The notes under the pieces are model-generated. The model had not been told where the DNA came from. It was given only the letters and a program-made list of their open reading frames with translations, and searched no databases. The translations under genes were made by a program, and so were the position numbers. From positions 1 to 12,845 of the forward strand of contig JAEOTJ010000175.1 of assembly GCA_016839905.1 (NCBI GenBank): a DNA stretch of 12,845 nucleotides. The letters are read 5' to 3'. Positions 6,754 through 12,845 of this stretch are shown piece after piece. This DNA comes from Promethearchaeota archaeon (GTDB taxonomy: Archaea; Asgardarchaeota; Lokiarchaeia; Sigynarchaeales; SOKP01). Each line of letters starts with the position of its first letter. Position 1 is the stretch's first letter.

Positions 6754-7769
6754 TCCTTATCTCCCTTAATATAACTTAAATTAACACAATTCTTAGGAAT
6801 TTTACCAGAAAAAGTTTCTTTAATAATCTCAATAATCTTGAATTTTATCTCTTTAAATGATTCCTCAGAAAAAAATGCACAATGGGGAGTTATTATTAAT
6901 TTTTCTTTTAAAGCATCATCATTGAGCCAATCAGAAAGTAATTTTTCCTTATAATTTATTGGTTCATCTTCTAACACATCTAAAGCTGCCTTACTGACCA
7001 AGTTATTCTTTATTGCATTATATAGAGCAGAAGTGTCAATAATACCCCCGCGTGAAGTGTTTATTAGATAACAACCCTTTTTAACACTTTTAAAAAACGT
7101 TTCATTCACCATATGTTTTGTATCTTTTGTTAAAGGTAAATGAAAAGAAATAATATCAGAATTTTTTGCTAATTCATTTATTTCTTTAACTCTCCTAACA
7201 TTTTCCTTATCAACAATCTTTTCAGAAAAATATGGATCATAAAATATAATTTTTAATCCAAAGTTATTTGCTCTTTGAGCTACTGCTCTTGATATTTTTC
7301 CATATCCTACCAATCCAAGTATCTTATCTCTAAGTCTTCGATTATTTGAGTCTAAATTAACATCCCAATTATTAATTTCTCCCTTTAATAAATTATTATT
7401 ATATACAACAATATTTCTTGCCATACATAAAATTAAGGCCATAGTATGATCTGCTACTTCCTCTATGCAGAAATCTGGGACATTACATACATAAATCCCC
7501 CTTTTTCCCGCTGCTTGAATATCTACACCATCATAACCTATCCCAAATCGAACAATTACTTTGCAGTTTTTAATCCTAGATAAGGTATAATCTGTTATTT
7601 TTACTCTATCAACTATTAATGCATCTGCATTTTCTATATTTGGAAATAAAAGTTTTTCATCATGGACTTGTATTAGTCTAAGTTTTATTTCCTTACCCAA
7701 TAAGGAATCCTGAATTACGAACTTTTCCCTAATATGGTCTGTGATATATACATTATAAATTAGAATCAC
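6750..7769 (-). CDS. D-isomer-specific 2-hydroxyacid dehydrogenase
   Basis: The 339-residue protein is a full-length member of the family that includes phosphoglycerate dehydrogenase, CtBP and 2-ketogluconate/glyoxylate reductases; it interconverts 2-keto and 2-hydroxy acids with NAD(P). The nucleotide-binding loop is GLVGYGKIS (152-160), with an acidic residue in FYDPY (D178) favouring NAD(H). The catalytic triad appears intact: Arg240 in NTSRGG, Glu269 in LEDEP and His296 in ITPHC. There is no C-terminal ACT domain, so it is unlikely to be a regulated serine-pathway enzyme. It starts with GTG at 7769, overlapping the upstream gene by 17 bases, and its stop overlaps the next start, so translation of all three is probably coupled. 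Within the cluster it likely acts on a sugar acid, either oxidising an aldonate to a 2-ketoaldonate or the reverse; direction and substrate are inferred. Confidence 0.88.
   Translation of the reverse strand: MILIYNVYITDHIREKFVIQDSLLGKEIKLRLIQVHDEKLLFPNIENADALIVDRVKITDYTLSRIKNCKVIVRFGIGYDGVDIQAAGKRGIYVCNVPDFCIEEVADHTMALILCMARNIVVYNNNLLKGEINNWDVNLDSNNRRLRDKILGLVGYGKISRAVAQRANNFGLKIIFYDPYFSEKIVDKENVRRVKEINELAKNSDIISFHLPLTKDTKHMVNETFFKSVKKGCYLINTSRGGIIDTSALYNAIKNNLVSKAALDVLEDEPINYKEKLLSDWLNDDALKEKLIITPHCAFFSEESFKEIKFKIIEIIKETFSGKIPKNCVNLSYIKGDKD
6761..6766 (-). promoter_or_regulatory. Ribosome binding site supporting the TTG start at 6753
   Basis: On the minus strand AGGGAG lies seven bases before the TTG. 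This is the clearest Shine-Dalgarno-like site I noticed in the cluster, and it supports the rare TTG start over the internal ATG twelve codons later. Confidence 0.5.
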
Positions 7770-8487
7770 TCTTTTTCCAATATTTTTGAATCCAAAACTC
7801 TGTTAAATCTAAATCTAATTGGTTATGTACATCATTTCCATCCATTTTAGGGTTAATAATTGGAAGAGATTTGGTTCCCATCCAACTCCAAGGCCCAATT
7901 GCATTCTGATTATGCTCCAAAGCTGCCTCTTTCCTAACAATCCATATCGCCTGGTCATAATAATACACGGCAGGATAACTTTGACGATCAGTTTTTACAT
8001 TTGAATCCAATTTAGTATATGATTTTAAATATCCTTCTTCGTCTATAATTAAAGCTCTAAACGGATGAGTATCTCCTGCTTTAAAAACTGACATAATACT
8101 ATCAATTTCAGGATGATTTTTTAGTTTAGAAAAACCCTTCTTAATCAAGTTCTCATCAAAAATTGCTGAATTCCCTAAAAGGATGCAAATATTTTTAACT
8201 TTTCCACCTAATATTTTATCTATCTCCCTTATAGCATGTCTAATTACAATTTCATGGGGAACATCACCTTTAACTCCCTCTGGCCGAATTATTACTTTTA
8301 CTTTAGGAAATTTCTCCTCAACATAATTTTGTATCTTCTCATCATCTGTTGTAACAAATATTTCTTCAATACCAGCTAATTTAGAATACATAATTGGATA
8401 ATATAGGAGAGGTTTCCCAGCTACTACCCGGAGGTTCTTATCTTTAAAGGTATTATTTCCTCTTGCGGTTATAATTACTATATCCAT
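7753..8487 (-). CDS. Acylneuraminate cytidylyltransferase-like nucleotidyltransferase (second, diverged copy)
   Basis: The 244-residue protein has the GT-A-like fold of the NeuA/KdsB cytidylyltransferases. Shared features are the N-terminal IITARG (5-10), KNLRVVAGKPLLYYPI (17-32), VTTDDEKI (45-52), RPEG (68-71) and the late acidic DLDLTEFW (225-232). It differs from the other NeuA-like protein here: the GSKGI nucleotide loop is replaced by NNTFKDKN (11-18) and the LQPTSPLR motif by LLGNSAIFD (103-111), so its substrate is probably not the same sugar. By family it would make a CMP (or CDP) sugar from CTP. The ATG at 8487 is 21 bases after the upstream gene; its 3' end overlaps the 2-hydroxyacid dehydrogenase by 17 bases, which suggests that the dehydrogenase and this enzyme act in the same route. 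Exact substrate is unknown. Confidence 0.8.
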   Translation of the reverse strand: MDIVIITARGNNTFKDKNLRVVAGKPLLYYPIMYSKLAGIEEIFVTTDDEKIQNYVEEKFPKVKVIIRPEGVKGDVPHEIVIRHAIREIDKILGGKVKNICILLGNSAIFDENLIKKGFSKLKNHPEIDSIMSVFKAGDTHPFRALIIDEEGYLKSYTKLDSNVKTDRQSYPAVYYYDQAIWIVRKEAALEHNQNAIGPWSWMGTKSLPIINPKMDGNDVHNQLDLDLTEFWIQKYWKKSDSNL

Positions 8488-8508
8488 AATTAAGAGAACT
8501 CACTCGTT

Positions 8509-9384
8509 TTATTCTTCTGTTTTCTTATAATATTTTATCATACCAAACAATCCTTCTTCTAAACTAATAAAGGTACTTAGAGTTATCTTCTTAGCATAAT
8601 GTTCTCTGTCAGAATAAGGAGTGTACTTGTAATGCTCAGTTATGCTTTCCTTAAATTCAATCTTAATATCTTTATTTTTTAGTATTTCTTTTAATAAGAT
8701 CATTAATTGATTCATTGATATCTTTGTATTCCCAGAGATTAAAATTATTTTATTCATAAATTCATTTTTAATTAATTCAACAGTATATGTTGCTGCATCA
8801 AATATATGTATAAAATATCTCCTTTCATCTGCTGCTCCATGATGAACAATTTTGTTATTCTTTATTGCTCCATTAATAAACTTATATATTCTATTATTTT
8901 TATCTGCTCGTGGCCCGTATAAACTCCCATATCTAATAATTGTATAATCAAGATTAAATAATCTTTTAAACTCTATACAAATATCTTCACAAGCCTTCTT
9001 TGAAATGCGATAAAAATTTCCGTGAGAAGAATTCACATATACAGAGCTTGCTAAAAAGAATCTCTTAATTTTATTCTTAGCTGCAGCATTCATCAAAATT
9101 GTTGTTCCCTTTATATTTATATCAATTATATCTACAGGTTTATTAACAGAATAATCTATATCTGCTAATGCTGCAAAATGAAATATATATTCTACCCCTT
9201 CCAGTAATTCATTAACTAATTCTTCATCCAATATGCTTCCTTCAATGTATTTGACTGAATCATTAAGTTTTTTTATGGTTGTATCTAAGTTAATTACGTT
9301 ATATCCTTTCTTTACCAATTCATCAACTACATGGCTTCCTAAAAAACCACATCCTCCAGTTACTAATACATTTATATTTTTCAT
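8509..9384 (-). CDS. NAD-dependent epimerase/dehydratase (extended SDR)
   Basis: The 291-residue protein is an extended short-chain dehydrogenase. Visible are the glycine-rich loop VTGGCGFLGSH (8-18), the ribose-binding acidic D34 that favours NAD, FHFAALAD (68-75), Ser114 in ASSVYV, the catalytic Tyr125 and Lys129 in YRISK, and RYGSLYGPR (151-159). RYFIHIFDAA (189-198) is typical of nucleotide-sugar epimerases. Members act as 4-epimerases, 4,6-dehydratases, reductases or, as in the haloarchaeal enzyme Azf, as glucose-6-phosphate dehydrogenases. The family alone does not decide among these. It starts only two bases after the phosphatase gene stop and uses AAGGAT as a weak ribosome site within that gene's end. 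Adjacent phosphatase and lactonase genes make a sugar-phosphate C1 dehydrogenase worth considering alongside the default nucleotide-sugar epimerase. Confidence 0.85.
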   Translation of the reverse strand: MKNINVLVTGGCGFLGSHVVDELVKKGYNVINLDTTIKKLNDSVKYIEGSILDEELVNELLEGVEYIFHFAALADIDYSVNKPVDIIDINIKGTTILMNAAAKNKIKRFFLASSVYVNSSHGNFYRISKKACEDICIEFKRLFNLDYTIIRYGSLYGPRADKNNRIYKFINGAIKNNKIVHHGAADERRYFIHIFDAATYTVELIKNEFMNKIILISGNTKISMNQLMILLKEILKNKDIKIEFKESITEHYKYTPYSDREHYAKKITLSTFISLEEGLFGMIKYYKKTEE

Positions 9385-9386
9385 TT

Positions 9387-10148
9387 TTAATCCTTTTGAT
9401 CTAATACATTCTTTAAATTGGTATAAATATATTCATTGGCTGAAATAATATACTGTTTATAAGTTTTAAGGGTTTTTATAAAGTCACTTTTTCCTCCTGC
9501 TTCTTCGACAATTATTATACCTGCAGCTATATCCCAGATTTGTAATCCATAGACCCAAAATCCATCATATCTCCCACAAGCAACATAACAGAGATCTAAA
9601 GCAGCTGCACCATCTCTTCTAACCGCTTGAGAAGAATATAATACTTTTTTAAATTTTTCAATTGAATTATCAAAATCTTTTCCTCTTTTATAAGAAAAAC
9701 CTGTTGCTAAATGTGCCTCTTCTAATGTCCTTACATCACTAACTTTTATTTTTTCATTATTCAAGAAAGCACCTTTATTTATTTGAGAATAAAACAGCTC
9801 ATCTAAATTTGGATTATATACTACACCCAAAAAAGGGGAGTTCTCTTTAAATAGAGCAATTGAAGTGCAAAAATGAGGATATTTATGAATATAATTAATA
9901 GTGCCATCAAGAGGATCTATTATCCAAGTATATATAGAATCGTTATCAATTAATCCAGTTTCTTCGCTAATTATATTATGCGTTGGAAACTTTTTCTTTA
10001 TACAATCAATAATATAATTCTCAACAAGTATATCTATTGGAGTTACAGGATTAAAATTTGATTTTTGCCTTTGTTTTTTATTCTGATCCAAATTTTTCAT
10101 CAAAATTCTCCCAGATTCTTTAGCTAACTTCTTGGCAAATTCCAACAT
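9387..10148 (-). CDS. Inositol monophosphatase family sugar phosphatase
   Basis: The protein is about 253 residues, normal for the Mg-dependent, Li-sensitive IMPase/FBPase family. Numbering from the upstream GTG, the metal site is complete: EE (65-66), WIIDPLDGTINYIH (78-91) with D81 and D84, and WDIAAG (208-213) with D209; VEEAGG (217-222) follows. RDGAAALDLCYVACGRYDG (181-199) is the usual substrate-site segment. Such enzymes hydrolyse inositol phosphate, fructose 1,6-bisphosphate, histidinol phosphate or other sugar phosphates. I prefer the ATG at 10148; a GTG at 10157 would add three residues, and neither has a clear ribosome site. It follows the lactonase-like gene and is nearly fused to the SDR gene, so dephosphorylation of a sugar-acid phosphate in the glycan pathway is more likely here than housekeeping inositol metabolism. 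That assignment is inferred. Confidence 0.87.
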   Translation of the reverse strand: MLEFAKKLAKESGRILMKNLDQNKKQRQKSNFNPVTPIDILVENYIIDCIKKKFPTHNIISEETGLIDNDSIYTWIIDPLDGTINYIHKYPHFCTSIALFKENSPFLGVVYNPNLDELFYSQINKGAFLNNEKIKVSDVRTLEEAHLATGFSYKRGKDFDNSIEKFKKVLYSSQAVRRDGAAALDLCYVACGRYDGFWVYGLQIWDIAAGIIIVEEAGGKSDFIKTLKTYKQYIISANEYIYTNLKNVLDQKD

Positions 10149-10179
10149 TTTAAACACTAAAAATTATAATATTTTATAT

Positions 10180-10902
10180 TTAATTAGTTATATTAGTAAT
10201 AATATAAACTTTTGAATTCCCTTCTAGTACTAACTTAGCAGGTAATTCAGAGGAGTCAATAGTTAAATCATTAAATTTCTCAAATGCATTTTTTTTCTCA
10301 TCTCCAAGGAAAAATAAATATATTATTTTTGAAGATTTGATACTTTCAGGAGATATACTGATTCTATTAGGAGGAGGTTTAGGTGAGTCTTCAATATGGA
10401 AATATCCATTAAATTCATTGTTTACAATTGTTCTTCCTGGAAAAATAGATGCAATATGTCCGTCCCAACCAACACCAAGTAGTAAAATATCAAACTCTAG
10501 TCTTCTTTTTAGGGCTATGATTTCCTTAGAGTATTTATAAAGTTCTTTTTTAATATTACTTGTTTCTCCTTGAAATCTATGAATATTTTTAGGAATAATC
10601 AATTTATTTTTTAACATTTTAGTTAGGAAATTTTGGTTAGCTAGACCAAAATTACTCTCTTTATCCAAAGGAGAAACCAATCTTTCATCAACCCAGAAAA
10701 AATATAATTTTCTCCAATATTTAGGAGCTAAATCTTTTTTATATTTCATTAAAGAATTGAAAAAAAATAAAGAAGACTTGCCACCTGATAACCCTATTAC
10801 TATATTCTTTTCTGTACTAATTATATTATTAATATTTTTAAAAAAAGAACTTGAAAACAACTTGGAAAGTATTTTGTCATTTCCCTTTATTATTTTTAAC
10901 AT
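10180..10902 (-). CDS. 6-phosphogluconolactonase-like protein (PGL/DevB family)
   Basis: The 240-residue product fits the PGL/DevB branch of the glucosamine-6-phosphate isomerase/6-phosphogluconolactonase superfamily. Motifs are IGLSGGKS (36-43) for phosphate binding, FFWVDERLVSPLDKESN (68-84), IHRF (107-110), LLGVGWDGHIASIFPG (141-156) carrying the catalytic His149, and PKPPPNRISIS (174-184). The WVDER and DGHxASxFPG signatures point to lactonase rather than NagB deaminase. The known reaction is hydrolysis of 6-phospho-D-glucono-1,5-lactone to 6-phosphogluconate. Most archaea lack an oxidative pentose phosphate pathway, and no glucose-6-phosphate dehydrogenase of the Zwf type is nearby, so here it probably serves glycan precursor synthesis. 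It starts at ATG 10902, 35 bases after the NeuA-like gene. Substrate identity is an inference from the family. Confidence 0.88.
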   Translation of the reverse strand: MLKIIKGNDKILSKLFSSSFFKNINNIISTEKNIVIGLSGGKSSLFFFNSLMKYKKDLAPKYWRKLYFFWVDERLVSPLDKESNFGLANQNFLTKMLKNKLIIPKNIHRFQGETSNIKKELYKYSKEIIALKRRLEFDILLLGVGWDGHIASIFPGRTIVNNEFNGYFHIEDSPKPPPNRISISPESIKSSKIIYLFFLGDEKKNAFEKFNDLTIDSSELPAKLVLEGNSKVYIITNITN

Positions 10903-10937
10903 ATTCTAAATAGTGGTATAGCATAGTCTATTTTTTT

Positions 10938-11651
10938 TTATTTCAATTTTTTTGCTAAAAATTCAGCAATCTCCCATTCAAAATAATCATCAATATCTAT
11001 ACTTCTTTCCTTTGGCATGAAGTAAGGTAAGCATTTTTCTCCTATGATTTTTTGTTTATTTATTAATAAATCATATTTAGTTATATAAATGGCAGCACCA
11101 TTTCTTGCATAAAAAATTGGTTTATCTTGCCTTATCATAATTCTTTTTTCTTTAATATAATGTTCTAGATACTTACCATTAAATATCATAGCTGAATAAG
11201 GATTATAATTATGAGGTATTTCTAAAACACTTACTAAAGAATCAGCGTTATTATCCTTCGATATAATATTAATGGCATTATCAATATCTTCTCCAGTTCT
11301 TAATGGAGATGTGGGTTGTAAGGTAATAATATAATCAGGAACATAATTTTCTTCATTTTTTAAATAATTTATAGCGTGGATTAGTACATTAATAGACTTA
11401 GCATCATCAGTTGCTAATTCGGCAGGTCTTCTAAAAGGAACTTCTATTTTTTTACTTTTTGAAAAATTTATTATCTCATCACTATCTGTAGAAACTATAC
11501 ATCTATCTAATAATTTAGAATTTTTCACAGCATCAAAAGTAAATTCAATCAAAGGTTTTCCATATAACTTTTTAATATTTTTATTAGGAATTCCTTTTGA
11601 GCCTCCTCTGGCAGTTATGATTCCTAAAAATTTGTTTTTAATAAAAGACAT
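10938..11651 (-). CDS. CMP-nonulosonate cytidylyltransferase (NeuA/LegF/PseF type)
   Basis: The 237-residue protein carries the complete short-form NeuA signature: ARGGSKGIPNKN (14-25) for CTP binding, VSTDSDEI (53-60), RRPAELATDD (74-83), LQPTSPLR (111-118), YARNGAAIYI (181-190) and SIDIDDYFEWEIAEF (217-231) with the metal-binding Asp pair. These enzymes transfer CMP from CTP to the C2 hydroxyl of an ulosonic acid such as Neu5Ac, legionaminic acid or pseudaminic acid, in the cytoplasm. Length and motifs do not separate these substrates. The preceding gene is a NeuC/LegG-type 2-epimerase, 21 bases upstream, so sialic or legionaminic acid is more likely than pseudaminic acid, whose route uses a different hydrolase. 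The C-terminal hydrolase domain found in some bacterial NeuA proteins is absent. Start is ATG at 11651. Confidence 0.92.
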   Translation of the reverse strand: MSFIKNKFLGIITARGGSKGIPNKNIKKLYGKPLIEFTFDAVKNSKLLDRCIVSTDSDEIINFSKSKKIEVPFRRPAELATDDAKSINVLIHAINYLKNEENYVPDYIITLQPTSPLRTGEDIDNAINIISKDNNADSLVSVLEIPHNYNPYSAMIFNGKYLEHYIKEKRIMIRQDKPIFYARNGAAIYITKYDLLINKQKIIGEKCLPYFMPKERSIDIDDYFEWEIAEFLAKKLK

Positions 11652-11672
11652 CTTTTTTTCAAGTATATGTTA

Positions 11673-12845
11673 TTAGTTAATGACGATATCTCGCTTTATA
11701 AATTTTTTTTGAATTTTTACTTCAATATTCTCTAATACTTTAGCAATCTGTTTTCCAGCATTACCTGCTCCATATAAAGGCTCGCTTTCATACTTTCCAT
11801 GTTCAATTTGTTTTTCTATAGCATTTTTAATACTCTTATAATCATAATCAACATCAATAACATTATTCCCTCTTTCTCTATCATCTTGTCGTGTTCCAAT
11901 ATTAACAACAGGTGTTCCTATAAAAGCCCCTTCTCTAATTCCACTACTAGAATTACCGATAAGACATAAAGTTTTATCCATTAACCATATATAATCTATT
12001 AAAGGAATGTTCTTGAAAAAATGAAAATTCAGATCTTTATATTTTTCTCTAAAAACTCTTATACCTGTCGCAACATCGTCACTTCCTGCATCTACATTAG
12101 GCCATAACATAATTACTGGAAGTTTTCGTTCTTGTGAAATTTCTCTTACAGCTTTTATTGTTTTCGTTATTTGTTCTCTTCCCTGACCATATTCTGTTGT
12201 TACTGGATGTTGAGAAACGAGTAAAAATTCATTATCAATACTAAATATATCCCCAACTCCTTCACTTTCTAAATATTTATTTATAGACGCCATATTAAAG
12301 GATTCAGATAGGATTTCTTTAACAATATCTATCCTAGGACATCCAAAATTGAAAACAAATGACTCATTCTCCCCCATCTGAAGGATTCTTTCTTTAGCTA
12401 TTTCAGTAGCGGGGAAATGTATATGTGCCAGTTTTGTTATTGCGTGTCTGATACTCTCATCAATACTCCCAGATACTTCTCCCCCCATAGTATGAGCAAT
12501 GGGTATGTTGTTATAAGCAGAGGCTATTGCTGCGGATAGTATTTCGAATCTATCTCCAACAAGTAGAGTAAAATCAGGTTTGTATTTTATAAAGAATCCT
12601 GAAAGATCAATTATCCCTAATCCTGTTGATTTTGCCATAGTTTCAGGAGTCTCACCTTCGATTATCATGTATAATTTCTCATTCACGTGAAAACCATCTT
12701 TTTCAACTAATTTGATAATATCTCCATATTTATCCAAAATAGCTGAAGCTCCAACGACTAATATTAATTCTAATTTATTGCTTTCAACAATGTATCTCAT
12801 AACAGATTTAAGACTTGAATAATTAGCCCTACTTCCTAAAAATAC
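11673..12845 (-). CDS. UDP-GlcNAc 2-epimerase, hydrolysing (NeuC/LegG type), 5' end outside the window
   Basis: The frame is open to the right edge, so the first codons are missing. The 15 codons before the first visible Met (12800) read VFLGSRANYSSLKSV, the expected N-terminus of this family, which shows that Met is internal and the gene starts just beyond the window. Counting from that Met: VGDRFEILSAA (81-91), HTMGGEVSGSIDESIRHAIT (103-122), HIHFPAT (126-132), GCPRID (153-158), SQHPVTTEYGQG (197-208), and GNSSSGIREG then GTPVVNIGTRQDDRERG (about 286-315). These match hydrolysing epimerases that release ManNAc from UDP-GlcNAc (NeuC) or the 2,4-diacetamido analogue (LegG). GDRFE and the HTxGGEVSGSIDESxRHAIT stretch are as in NeuC/LegG rather than WecB. 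It is the first visible gene of the minus-strand cluster; a NeuB-type synthase is expected beyond the edge. Confidence 0.93.
   Translation of the reverse strand, partial: VFLGSRANYSSLKSVMRYIVESNKLELILVVGASAILDKYGDIIKLVEKDGFHVNEKLYMIIEGETPETMAKSTGLGIIDLSGFFIKYKPDFTLLVGDRFEILSAAIASAYNNIPIAHTMGGEVSGSIDESIRHAITKLAHIHFPATEIAKERILQMGENESFVFNFGCPRIDIVKEILSESFNMASINKYLESEGVGDIFSIDNEFLLVSQHPVTTEYGQGREQITKTIKAVREISQERKLPVIMLWPNVDAGSDDVATGIRVFREKYKDLNFHFFKNIPLIDYIWLMDKTLCLIGNSSSGIREGAFIGTPVVNIGTRQDDRERGNNVIDVDYDYKSIKNAIEKQIEHGKYESEPLYGAGNAGKQIAKVLENIEVKIQKKFIKRDIVIN

Noticed and set aside
9233..9448. Plus-strand open frame of 71 codons across the SDR/phosphatase junction
   Set aside because: It lies opposite two clear genes and shows no family motif or ribosome site.
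11673..12800. Taking the Met at 12800 as the NeuC start
   Set aside because: The frame continues to the edge with GSRANYSSLKSV, the conserved N-terminus of the family, so this Met is internal.

Overview
The window is a very AT-rich stretch of surface-polysaccharide genes, probably from an archaeon. The best taxonomic clue is the incomplete secreted protein at the left edge. Its segment reading TAPMSGYYPATYGFENE resembles exported proteins I remember from Asgard (Lokiarchaeia-type) genomes. The TATA-like boxes and the scarcity of strong Shine-Dalgarno sequences also fit an archaeon. This assignment comes from memory and was not tested by a search; an AT-rich bacterium is not excluded.

Layout. 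Positions 1-308 (minus) hold the N-terminus of an exported or membrane-anchored protein. Positions 309-811 are a 503-base AT-rich intergenic region with a TATA-like box, a 10-bp inverted repeat and a doubtful 22-codon frame. Positions 812-2468 hold a convergent pair, a TagD-type glycerol-3-phosphate cytidylyltransferase and a TagB/TagF-type CDP-glycerol glycerophosphotransferase, whose 3' ends overlap by 20 bases. At 2628-4127 (plus) lies a Wzx/MATE-type polysaccharide flippase. At 4146-5084 (minus) lies a SAM-dependent methyltransferase, followed by 187 bases without a gene. From 5272 to the right edge runs a tightly packed eight-gene minus-strand cluster. In transcription order it encodes a NeuC/LegG-type UDP-sugar 2-epimerase (its start lies outside the window), a NeuA/LegF-type CMP-nonulosonate cytidylyltransferase, a 6-phosphogluconolactonase-like protein, an inositol-monophosphatase-family phosphatase, an extended SDR epimerase/dehydrogenase, a second diverged NeuA-like nucleotidyltransferase, a D-2-hydroxyacid dehydrogenase and a GT-B-like transferase.

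How the genes may work together. NeuC/LegG and NeuA/LegF point to a CMP-activated nonulosonic (sialic, legionaminic or similar) acid; the NeuB-type synthase expected between them is absent and may lie beyond the right edge. The next five genes do not match any pathway I recognise. They can be read as a chemically coherent route: SDR oxidation of a sugar phosphate to a lactone, lactone hydrolysis by the PGL homologue, dephosphorylation by the IMPase homologue, oxidation to a 2-keto sugar acid by the 2-hydroxyacid dehydrogenase, and CMP activation by the second NeuA-like enzyme. This possible six-carbon counterpart of sialic acid activation is the main hypothesis of this report and is inference only. 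TagD and TagB/F would add glycerol phosphate, the GT-B protein may be a transferase, and the flippase would export the lipid-linked product.
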